Positions 17,903 through 25,803 of a stretch of 64,000 nt of DNA are shown one piece after another (position 1 is the stretch's first letter; every line of letters starts with the position of its first letter). A program made the translations under genes and the position numbers. This stretch comes from G963665595 sp963665595 (lineage in GTDB: Bacteria; Actinomycetota; Coriobacteriia; Coriobacteriales; CADBOM01). The stretch lies in assembly GCA_963665595.2 (NCBI GenBank), contig CAXXJK010000005.1, positions 682,001 through 746,000 of the forward strand, given 5' to 3'. The notes under the pieces were generated by a model. It ran no database searches, was not told the DNA's origin, and saw only the letters and a program-made list of their open reading frames with translations.

Positions 17903-19213
17903 ATGACTGAAAACAAAAAGTTTCACCGTGCGTGGCTCGTTTTCATCGGCGTCTGTATGATGATGGCTGGTGGCATGGGACTCGTCTTGAATGTCATGGG
18001 TAATTTCTTCGTACCCTTGGCAAACTCGTTTGGCCTCACCACTCCGGAGGGAAAGGTCGACGTGACGCAGGTAACCCTTCTGATGACGGTCTATTCCTAT
18101 GTTATGTTGGTTTGGCTTCCCTTCGCGGGACGTCTGTTCGAAAAGGTTGATGCACGCATCTTGTTTGGCGCTGCGGGAGCAATTCTTGCCATCGGCGTTG
18201 CATTGATGGGTGTCTGGACCTCAGTATGGCAGATCTATATCACGGGCGTTATGATGGGTCTTGCTGGCCCAATGATCTTCTTGGTAGGTCCTTCGGTGTT
18301 GATCAACAACTGGTTTGCACCTAAGCAAGCAGGAAAGTTCCTCGGTATTGCCTCAGCGTTTACCGGTGTAGGAGCATTTGTGTGGTCACCATTGTTCACC
18401 GGCTTCATCACCACCATGGGATACCGTCAGGCATTCTTCATCGAAGCTGCACTCTGTGCCGTATTGATTCTCATTCCTGCGTTGTTCTTCTTCCGCACGC
18501 GTCCTGAAGATGTGGGCCTGAAGCAGTTCGGCATTGAGAAAGAAATGTCTGAAGATGGCGCTATCGCTAAGAAGAGCGGTGTTTCAGGTAAGTTTGCTCT
18601 GGGAACGATAGCCTTCTATGCTATTTTCGTTGCTGCTTGCCTCATCTCTCTCGGCGGCGGTTACAAGTCTCTGATGCCTACGGCTGTGCAGTCAGTCGGC
18701 GGTACCAGTTTGGCCATGCTTGGCGCAACGATGATATCCGCTGCAGCTGTTGGTAACATTCTCGGCAAAATCACCTTGGGCTTCCTTGCCGACAAAATTG
18801 GTATCAAGATTTCGCTCGTTTCTTTCGCAATTCTTAGCATCATTGGTTTCATCATCATGGTATTCATGCTTGGCGATAATCAGGTACCCATGCTCATCGC
18901 TGGCTTCTGCATTGGCACGGGCGACGCTATGATGTCGGTTGGTCTTCCGATGCTTACGCGTACCTGCTTTGGTGATCGTGATTATGCAAAGATATATTCT
19001 TATCTGAACATGGGCATTGCTGTTCTCGGTGGCCTTGGCGCGACATTCGTTGCTCTCGTTGCATCGTTTACCGGTGGCTTCCAGGCTGCCTATGGATGCG
19101 GCATAGTCTTCGAAGCCATCGTTATTATTGCCGTCATTATCTCTGTGGTCACCGCTACTCGGTTCAAGGACAAATGGACCTTTGAGGGCGAGCCAGAAAA
19201 GAGTCGTAATTAA
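17903..19213 (+). CDS. MFS transporter (OFA-like) 1
   Basis: A 436-residue protein with 12 predicted membrane helices and the MFS loop LADKIGIK. It resembles oxalate:formate-antiporter-type carriers common in Eggerthellaceae. Lying 107 bases after the molybdoenzyme-ferredoxin pair, it probably imports that enzyme's substrate or exports its product. AGAGGAAAGG supplies the ribosome site. Confidence 0.85.
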   Translation: MTENKKFHRAWLVFIGVCMMMAGGMGLVLNVMGNFFVPLANSFGLTTPEGKVDVTQVTLLMTVYSYVMLVWLPFAGRLFEKVDARILFGAAGAILAIGVALMGVWTSVWQIYITGVMMGLAGPMIFLVGPSVLINNWFAPKQAGKFLGIASAFTGVGAFVWSPLFTGFITTMGYRQAFFIEAALCAVLILIPALFFFRTRPEDVGLKQFGIEKEMSEDGAIAKKSGVSGKFALGTIAFYAIFVAACLISLGGGYKSLMPTAVQSVGGTSLAMLGATMISAAAVGNILGKITLGFLADKIGIKISLVSFAILSIIGFIIMVFMLGDNQVPMLIAGFCIGTGDAMMSVGLPMLTRTCFGDRDYAKIYSYLNMGIAVLGGLGATFVALVASFTGGFQAAYGCGIVFEAIVIIAVIISVVTATRFKDKWTFEGEPEKSRN

Positions 19214-19281
19214 TAACGGCTTTAAGCAGTTGACAATGTGTGACATCAGATAGGCGTTATTGACATAGTCCGTGTTGTCAT

Positions 19282-19312
19282 CAGGGCGGGGGACACCGTG
19301 TCTTCCGCCCTG
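19282..19312 (+). terminator. Terminator after MFS transporter 1
   Basis: CAGGGCGG (19282-19289) pairs with CCGCCCTG (19305-19312); an inner GGAC/GTCT segment extends the stem. CATTGTCTTTATA follows, a partial U-tract. Confidence 0.6.
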
Positions 19313-19435
19313 CATTGTCTTTATACATCTTTCTTAAGGAGAAGAGCGATGTATCAAAAAACAATTTCAATAGCGGGGTCAATGTTTCGAGGCTCCATAA
19401 TCAAGAAGCGTTCAACACGAATATAGGAGGCTTTC

Positions 19436-20716
19436 GTGGAGAAGAAATCCCCTCGGATTCATTATGCATGGATCATACTTATAGGCTGCTGTTCGCTTCA
19501 AGCGGGAGCTCTCGGGGCAATTCTTATCAGCCAGGGAGTGTTTTATGTTCCGGTGTGTGACAATCTTGGGTTTGCTCGCTCAGAATTTTCTCTATGGGTA
19601 ACAGCTTACAATATTGCTACGATATTTTGTCTTCCTATTGCTGGCAAGCTTATTGAGAAATATAGTATTCGGGTTGTTATGACCGTAAGTACCATTGCGA
19701 TAGTTTTGGCGTCTGCGGCTATGGGAACGTATACCGAAATGTGGCAATTCATTCTCTCTGGAGTAATATTTGGGTCGTTTGGATCATGTGTTTTCATGCT
19801 TCCCTATTCGTCAATGATTACTGAGTGGTTTAGTAAACGTGCCGGTTTAGCCATGGGCATTGCAAGTTGTGTGGCCGCATTGGCCGCCGCCGCTTTTGCG
19901 CCATTGTTTCAGTGGATCATAGATATTCAAGGGTGGAGAACTGCATATTTTGTCCAAGCTGCCATCGTAGCCATACTCGTTTTACCGTGGACCTTATTTG
20001 TGTTTCGGCTGAGACCCGCTGATTTGGGTATGCATGCATATGGCTATGGGGACGAAATACCCAAGCATATGGGGGCCCAGAGAGACAATGTGGAAACACC
20101 GGTGTTTGATGATATGACTACGGGTGTACCCTACAAACAGGCTCTCAAGACAGGTTCTTTCATCTTCTTGTTCATTGCTATGGGACTCTCGGCTCTCATA
20201 GGTTCTGGCTATGATGCGCATATGCCGGGGCTTGGAATTTCCTTTGGCATGATACCTGCCTCTGCGGCTTTATTGGTATCTTCACTTCAATTGGGAAGCT
20301 TTTTCATGAAAATTGTTGTGGGCTTACTTAATGACAAAGTTGGCGTGAAGCTTACCGTTTACTTCCAGTTCATTATGATCATTATTGCCATCATCGGCAT
20401 AATAGCGTTTAGTAATTCTTGGTTGCTCTTTGTGTTCGTGTTTATCTTCGGTATACAGGATTCGCTCGTTGCGATCAGTGCGCCTCTGCTTATTCGTCAA
20501 ATCTTTGGTGGGAAAGACTTCGTCCAACTCAATGCATGGATTCGTGTGGGTATGGGAATCTTCGGAGCGTTTGCGTCTGTGTTCGTTGGTATGAGCTTTG
20601 ATATAACCGGTAGCTTTGTGCCTGCTCTCATCGGTGGCATACTGCTGTGTGTAGTGGGACTCTTCTGCTCCTTCCTTGCGTATTTTTATCGAAAAAATAT
20701 CGTTTGGGAAAAGTAG
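19436..20716 (+). CDS. MFS transporter 2
   Basis: A 426-residue, 12-helix MFS carrier, paralogous to the previous one, with LLNDKVGVK between helices 8 and 9 region. Codon use is more AT-rich than in molybdoenzyme 1. The start is a GTG (GTGGAGAAGAAATCC) with AGGAGG 6 bases before it. Two tandem carriers suggest separate substrate uptake and product efflux, or carriers for two of the paralogous enzymes. Confidence 0.85.
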   Translation: MEKKSPRIHYAWIILIGCCSLQAGALGAILISQGVFYVPVCDNLGFARSEFSLWVTAYNIATIFCLPIAGKLIEKYSIRVVMTVSTIAIVLASAAMGTYTEMWQFILSGVIFGSFGSCVFMLPYSSMITEWFSKRAGLAMGIASCVAALAAAAFAPLFQWIIDIQGWRTAYFVQAAIVAILVLPWTLFVFRLRPADLGMHAYGYGDEIPKHMGAQRDNVETPVFDDMTTGVPYKQALKTGSFIFLFIAMGLSALIGSGYDAHMPGLGISFGMIPASAALLVSSLQLGSFFMKIVVGLLNDKVGVKLTVYFQFIMIIIAIIGIIAFSNSWLLFVFVFIFGIQDSLVAISAPLLIRQIFGGKDFVQLNAWIRVGMGIFGAFASVFVGMSFDITGSFVPALIGGILLCVVGLFCSFLAYFYRKNIVWEK

Positions 20717-20763
20717 GAATTTGTCGTGTGACAAGTGCTGGTCAATAGTTGATCAACGACTGG

Positions 20764-20797
20764 GCGTCTCCATCTTTTCTTTTGGGTGGAGGCGCTT
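20764..20797 (+). terminator. Terminator after MFS transporter 2
   Basis: GCGTCTCCA (20764-20772) pairs with TGGAGGCGC (20787-20795) with one U-G pair across a T-rich loop. It has a weak T-tail. It closes the first molybdoenzyme group. Confidence 0.5.
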
Positions 20798-20950
20798 GGC
20801 TATGCAGGTAATTTTCGATGCGGCTCTCTGTTCTATAGGTTATTTGTACTTGCTTAAAGCAGAGAGGTAGATCGCCCTTCTTTGATGTCAGGCACCTTTG
20901 GTTGGTCAAAAACATCTAAGGCATTCCTCCCTATTCTTATGCATATGCTC

Positions 20951-20978
20951 TAATAGGGTGTTATGTCCCATGACATAA
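20951..20978 (+). promoter_or_regulatory. Putative operator upstream of molybdoenzyme 2
   Basis: TTATGTC-ccat-GACATAA is a perfect 7-4-7 inverted repeat at 20961-20978. The block TAATAGGGTGTTATG (from 20951) recurs almost unchanged 140 bases upstream of molybdoenzyme 3. Both sites share AGGGTGTTATGNNNCATG, pointing to a common regulator, plausibly the membrane LuxR protein at 25.8-27.4 kb. Confidence 0.5.
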
Positions 20979-21052
20979 GGAGAAAAGGCATCTACTCTCA
21001 AAATGAGTAATTGATTCGAACAACGATATATAAAGTTGGAGGAAGGACTGGA

Positions 21053-23559
21053 ATGGAATTCAAAAACGACCTTGGTAAACCTTGGAAGTATGATGAAGAC
21101 GGCTTTACGGTCGTTCGTACAGCCATGTGGTCTCCCCCCGGGTGTCACCCGGTAGGCTGTGGTCTCAAGTTGTATGTAGATCAGAATGGTCGCCTTGATC
21201 ATGTTGAAGGCGACGAAAATAACCCCATCACCAAGGGGCGTCTCTGCGTGCGTTGTCTTGCACTGAAGGATTACGTCTACAACCCCAGTCGAGTCATCTA
21301 TCCCATGAAACGTGATCCGAAGTATCGTGGTCAGCATGACAAATGGGAACGTGTTACGTGGGATGAGGCCTATGCACTCATAAAAGAGAAGCGTGACTAT
21401 TTCGCACAAACCTATGGGCCGGAGTGCATGGCCGTTTTTTTCAGGAACTGGTCGCTCGGGCGGCATTTTGGTGTCCGATATGGCTCAGGCCGTCCTGGGA
21501 ACTCCCAATGCCTGTTATACCCAATCTGGCTATGCGTGCTACCAGCCGCGCTCCATGTCTTGTTCGCATGTATTGGGCGCGTACTATCCGGAACTTGATT
21601 ATGCGGGTGGTCTTGAGAATACCTACGACAATCCTGCCTACAAGGTTCCGGAAGTTGTTGTCATGTGGGGCAAGGAGCCTCTTCCGTCAAACGGTGATGG
21701 TTTGTTCGGACACGCGGTTATCGATCTGATGAAACGTGGTGCTAAACTCATCAGCGTAGATCCGCGCGTCAACTGGCTATCGACGCGTTCTGAGGTGCAC
21801 CTGCGCGTGCGTCCCGGTACCGATACTGCGATGGGTATGGCGTGGCTTTCCGTTATCATCAATGAGGGTCTCTACGATCACGATTTCGTTGAAAAATGGA
21901 CCTATGGGTTTGACGAGTTCTGTGCTCGCATCAACGATCCTGAGATGGGTATGACTCCTGAAAAGGCAGCTGAAATCTGCCAGGTTCCTGTTGAAGATAT
22001 CTATAAAGCCGCTCGTCTGTATGCGGGTGCTCACCCCGCCTCTATTGCTTGGGGTCTTGCGTTCGATCAAAATCAGAACGGCAATCAGGCCGCTCACTGT
22101 ATTCTTGCTCTCATGGCGATCTGCGGAAACATTGATGTGCCGGGTGGCCAAATAATCGCCGAGATCGATGCTGCTCTTGGTGTCGAAGAGGGTGTAGAGA
22201 TGGAAGTTGACCTTGATAAGGCCGACGCTGGCGCTGACGATAACGCCGCTGAAGATGCCGCACGTCCGCAGCGTCGTATCGGCTGGGATAGTCTTCCTGA
22301 AGACCTGAAAGAAAAGACCATAGGATATAAAGAGTACCCCCTGTATGTCGACAATATTCGCAACGCCCATGCCGACATGATGTTTGATGCTGTTACCACT
22401 GGCGAACCGTATAAGATTCGCATGGGCTGGATTCAGTCCACGAACCTGCTTTCACCAACATGCTGTGCGCAACCTACGGGCTGGTATGAAGGGCTCAAGA
22501 ATCTGGAATGGTGTATGGCGACGGATTGTTTCATCACGCCATCCATTGAGGCGGTGGGTGACCTCTTCCTTCCTCTCGCTTCTTGTGCTGAAAAAGACGA
22601 CGTGGTGATGACCCACTATGCTGGTTCTCCTGTTACGGTTGGTTCAGTTAACAAAGCAATTGATGTGGGCGAAGTAAAAAGTGATATCGATATCCTCATC
22701 GAGCTGGGCGAATATCTTGGACAAGAATGTCTCCAAGATGAAAATGGCGAGCGTTTATTCAAAGATGAAATTGATTTTCTTACACAGCGTCGCGCTCGTT
22801 CAGCCAAAGAACCATTTGAAGATCTACGCGAAGAAGTTGTACATCAGCGTGGCGTTAACTATCACAAATATGAGACAGGTCTTCTGCGCCCTGATCGTAA
22901 GCCTGGATTCCTCACACCAACAGGCAGAGTTGAACTTTGGTCAACTGCATATGCGCGCTATGGCGAAGATCCATTACCGTATTACAAAGAGCCTGCCTTC
23001 AGCCCCGCGACCGATCCTGAGCTGGCAGAGCATTACCCCTTCATTCTTACGACGGGCGCACGTCTCTACGCATTTTTCCACTCAGAGCATCGTCAGATAC
23101 CGCTTTTTGCGCGAGTTGCATCCTGACCCGATGATCGAGATCAATCCGGAAGACGCGAAGGAGCTCAGCGTTACAGATGGCCAATGGGTCGAGATATCAA
23201 ACGCCTACGGGCGCGCAAAGTTCAAGGCCAAGGTTTCTCCAATCGTTAAGAAGGGCGTGGTACAGGCTGATCATGGATGGTGGTTCCCCGAGCGTCAGGC
23301 AGACGATGATAGCGCTGCTCAATGCATGTCTCAGGACTCAATTGTAAAAGATGGTGTTGTCCAGGCAGATCACGCTGACGAGAAGAGTCTCTATGGCGTG
23401 TGGCAGTCAAACTGCAATGATCTGGTTTCCAATCACTTCAACTCCAAGCTTGGTTATGGTGGGCCATACAAATGTAACTGCTGCGCCATTAAACCTTTGA
23501 AAGAAAATTACGATACCGATATGAACTTAGTGGTCGAGAAGTTCGGGAAGCTGGTGTAG
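21053..23559 (+). pseudogene. Molybdopterin oxidoreductase, large subunit 2, two frameshifts
   Basis: Paralogue of molybdoenzyme 1, about 835 residues if repaired. Visible in order: GCHPVGCG and LCVRC Fe-S ligand candidates, KWERVTWDEA, GTGRSGGILVSD, the probable Mo-ligand Cys in SGYACYQPR, MGD-domain motifs and an HGWWFPE segment. It is broken by an extra T in the T7 run 21435-21441 and an extra base near 23099-23101 (ATACCGC). Both are +1, and no internal stop codons occur once repaired. Two oddities: an Asp/Ala-rich acidic insert (KADAGADDNAAEDAA) and a duplicated VK-x-GVVQADH segment. ATG 21053 follows GGAGGAAGG. Confidence 0.8.
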
Positions 23560-23561
23560 TC

Positions 23562-23915
23562 ATGGCAAATTATGGCCTTCTGATTGATTATGAATACTGC
23601 ACGGGCTGTGAGTCCTGTGTGGTCGCCTGCAAACAAGCGCACGGCTTTCCTGTCGGTAAATGGGGAATCCGGGTGTTTGATGATGGCCCTTGGCAGAAAG
23701 ACGATTCAGATGAGGGAGGAAATTGTTTCAACTGGAACAAAATTCCTGTTCCGAGTGATCTCTGCGATCTCTGCGCGGATCGCGTGTCTGAAGGTAAGGA
23801 TCCTGCTTGCGTGCATCATTGCCAAGCATTTTGTATGAAGTTCGGCCCGATCGACGAGCTCGCTCGTGAACTTGCTAGTAAGCCGAAACAAGTGCTCTGG
23901 GTTCCTACCGCGTAA
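23562..23915 (+). CDS. Small ferredoxin subunit 2
   Basis: A 117-residue partner of molybdoenzyme 2, starting 2 bases after its stop. It has CTGCESCVVAC and CDLCADR...ACVHHCQAFC cysteine groups for two [4Fe-4S] clusters. It is parallel to ferredoxins 1 and 3 but with a longer acidic insert (DDSDEGGN). It is intact, which argues that the upstream large subunit is functional in the organism. Confidence 0.88.
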   Translation: MANYGLLIDYEYCTGCESCVVACKQAHGFPVGKWGIRVFDDGPWQKDDSDEGGNCFNWNKIPVPSDLCDLCADRVSEGKDPACVHHCQAFCMKFGPIDELARELASKPKQVLWVPTA

Positions 23916-23946
23916 CAACGATATGCTGTCTATCAGGTGAGAAGAG

Positions 23947-24162
23947 ATGTGCTACTGCTGCAATCTATGTAATCGATGCGGACGTGCCGATGAGATGAAG
24001 GCCAAACTAGGCAAGCGGGTTTGTTTTTCTTGCGGCGCTCTGGCTCCCGATAATGAGACTTTGGTTTGTCCTGCATGTGCAGCACCACTTCCTCCGCCAT
24101 TTCCGGCGATACCAGGTGACCCTCCTCACGTGGTATCGCCGGAAGAAGGCATGAACGTATAA
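23947..24162 (+). CDS. Small double zinc-ribbon protein 1
   Basis: A 71-residue protein starting MCYCCNLCNRCG, then CFSCG and CPACAAPL: four CxxC knuckles, enough for two zinc sites, with a Pro-rich tail. It starts 31 bases after ferredoxin 2 behind GAGAAGAG and is probably co-transcribed. The same MCYxCxxCNxCG start occurs in the gene at 24980-25174. Function unknown. A perfect 14-bp inverted repeat lies within its 3' part. Confidence 0.75.
   Translation: MCYCCNLCNRCGRADEMKAKLGKRVCFSCGALAPDNETLVCPACAAPLPPPFPAIPGDPPHVVSPEEGMNV
24101..24144. repeat. Inverted repeat within zinc-ribbon gene 1
   Basis: TTCCGGCGATACCA (24101-24114) is perfectly complementary to TGGTATCGCCGGAA (24131-24144), and GTGA/TCAC continues the stem inside, leaving a 6-base loop CCCTCC. 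It encodes the Pro-rich tail of the protein, so it is both coding and a strong RNA hairpin. Confidence 0.8.
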
Positions 24163-24164
24163 AA

Positions 24165-24214
24165 AGAAACACCTCTGTCAAAATGAATTCCTAGACAGGG
24201 GTGTTCTTTTTTTT
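24165..24214 (+). terminator. Strong terminator after zinc-ribbon gene 1
   Basis: The arms AAACACCTCTGTC and GACAGGGGTGTTC flank a 14-base loop and are followed by nine T residues. It closes the molybdoenzyme 2 transcript. Confidence 0.88.
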
Positions 24215-24215
24215 A

Positions 24216-24980
24216 TTCAGGCTTCAAGCCTGTCTTCGCTACGTAGTAGCGGAGACAAACAACCACCCGCTATGCGGGTGCGCGTCGAAGGTTTCACCAC
24301 ATCCAAAAAGACCACCTACCAAGTAGTAGGATACAAGTGTTCAAGTCGTATCTGCTACAAAGGGAAGGTGGTCAGTTTGGCAAACCAAGCACATAGTTTG
24401 TCGCACACGAAGTGGATGTGCAAGTACCACGTCGTGTTCACTTCCGAAGTATAGGAGGAAGGCAATCTACAATCAATATCGAGATTCATTAGGAGAGATA
24501 TTCAGGCAGTTGTGCAGCTACAAAGGGGTTGAGATTATCGAAGGACATCTCATGGTCGACCACGTGCATATGCTGGTAAGTATCCCACCTAAAGTATCGG
24601 TATCAAGTTTCATGGGATATCTGAAAGGAAAAAGCGCCCTGATGATGTTTGATAAACATGCAAACCTGAAATACAAGTTCGGAAACCGGCACTTTTGGTC
24701 AGAAGGCTATTATGTATCGACTGTCGGTCTCAATGAAGCGACTATCGCGAAGTACATCAGGGAACAGGAAGCCCACGATATCGCATTAGATAAATTGAGC
24801 ATCAAAGAATACGAAGACCCCTTTAAGGGGTAGTCAGGTAATACAAAAGCCGCTTCAAGCGGCTTGCTACGAGTCAACGGCAATACGGCTTGAACGAAGA
24901 GAAAGACAAGCGCCTTTAGACGCTGCCGGTATTCCTTGGCCTTATAGGCCCAGAGCAAACCACCCCTTTGAGGGGTGGTT
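24216..24980 (+). mobile_element. IS200/IS605-type insertion sequence (tnpA only)
   Basis: It contains a single HUH transposase gene and hairpins at both ends, with no inverted repeats and no tnpB. Left-end hairpins include CCACCCGCTATGCGGGTG; right-end hairpins include AAGCCGCTTCAAGCGGCTT and CCACCCCTTTGAGGGGTGG. Exact ends are uncertain by some 10-20 bases. The right end abuts the stop codon of the minus-strand zinc-ribbon gene, so insertion may have replaced that gene's original 3' end. Confidence 0.75.
24377..24833 (+). pseudogene. tnpA: IS200-family transposase TnpA, one frameshift
   Basis: The N-terminal part (ANQAHSLSHTKWMCKYHVVFT) and the remainder (YRRKAIYNQYRDSLGEIFRQL onward) are in different frames, joined by removing one T at 24442-24443. 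The HUH motif is seen in DHVHML and the catalytic tyrosine region in FWSEGYYVSTVG. Repaired length is about 151 residues, normal for IS200 TnpA, a single-strand Y1 transposase. The start is taken as the TTG at 24377 behind GGAAGGTGG. Confidence 0.82.
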
Positions 24981-25174
24981 CATGATTGCTGAGCGGATAC
25001 TTCGGGGTCTCGCGGGCGCGCGCTCTTTTGTTTTTGGCCGGGTGGGAGGGGGAGCGGCGCGTTGCATTCGCTGCACCGTGCGTCGCCACGGTTTTGAACG
25101 CTCCCGCATTTCATACATTTGAATTCAGTGGGAAAAGCACCACATTTATTGCAATGCGTGCAAGGATAGCACAT
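24980..25174 (-). CDS. Small double zinc-ribbon protein 2
   Basis: A 64-residue protein beginning MCYPCTHCNKCG with CMKCG and CSECNAPL knuckles, closely parallel to zinc-ribbon protein 1 but with a Lys/Arg-Pro tail. It is convergent with it across the IS200 element. The stop codon falls at the edge of the IS, so the last residues may be IS-derived. Function unknown. Confidence 0.7.
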   Translation of the reverse strand: MCYPCTHCNKCGAFPTEFKCMKCGSVQNRGDARCSECNAPLPLPPGQKQKSARPRDPEVSAQQS

Positions 25175-25225
25175 GAGAAATCACCAGTCTTTATGTAACC
25201 GTCTTATTTGAATCTTAATTATAGT

Positions 25226-25265
25226 ACAAGGGAGAAATCGGAAGTAATCCCGACCTCTCCCTTGT
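25226..25265 (-). terminator. Hairpin after zinc-ribbon gene 3
   Basis: ACAAGGGAGA (25226-25235) pairs with TCTCCCTTGT (25256-25265). On the minus strand it follows the 25288-25623 gene and is succeeded by ACTATAATTA, a weak U-tract. Confidence 0.55.
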
Positions 25266-25287
25266 ATGGTGAAAAGACTACAAACGG

Positions 25288-25623
25288 TTACTTGAGGGGA
25301 GCTCCAGGTGCCTTGGGAGCACCGGGGGCCTTAGGGGCACCAGGGGCACCGGGAGCTGCTGGCATACCGGGGGCACCAGGCATACCGGGAGCCGCAAAGG
25401 CTGGTTTTGAAAAGTCATCGATTTCCTTTTGGGTAAATTCATGACTGCATTCAGGGCAAGCGGTCATGCCAGCCTGAACCTCAATCTCCTTGCTACAAGC
25501 AGGACATTTTGGTTTTGGCAAATCAACAGCAGCGGGTCTAAAACACATGGCACAAGGTCCTTTCCATTCCAAAGTCGTTATGTGCGTGTTGCACATGGCT
25601 TTGACGTGTCCATCAATTACCAC
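25288..25623 (-). CDS. Zinc-ribbon protein with collagen-like GAP tail
   Basis: About 111 residues. The N-terminal half has CAMC, CPACSKEI and CPECSHEF knuckles, the last two forming a clear zinc ribbon. Residues from about 74 to the end are a low-complexity Gly-Ala-Pro repeat (GMPGAPGMPAAPGAPGAPK and similar). The start is uncertain: a GTG at 25623 or an ATG at 25596, neither with a good ribosome site. It belongs with the two shorter zinc-ribbon genes flanking the IS. Function unknown. Confidence 0.65.
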   Translation of the reverse strand: MVIDGHVKAMCNTHITTLEWKGPCAMCFRPAAVDLPKPKCPACSKEIEVQAGMTACPECSHEFTQKEIDDFSKPAFAAPGMPGAPGMPAAPGAPGAPKAPGAPKAPGAPLK

Positions 25624-25803
25624 TCATATCTTAGAACAAACCGTGGATTGGCGTATCCGACTCGCCTTATTAAACAGTCTGATTCTTCGCCAAAACGTAG
25701 TACTTGCAATCCTATTTTGTGCAAAAACGCTCTAGTATTGAAAATAATGTGTGCCAATATTCAGATCGAGCCACATCTCGATGCTTGGCGTTACCCCGAT
25801 GTA

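Noticed and set aside
21424..21729. Extra frames inside molybdoenzyme 2 as separate small genes
   Set aside because: They are alternative frames near the +1 frameshift; the paralogue alignment accounts for the true frame on both sides.
24216..25000. CRISPR-like array suggested by several short hairpins
   Set aside because: The repeats differ in sequence and spacing and flank a TnpA gene, as expected for IS200/IS605 ends.
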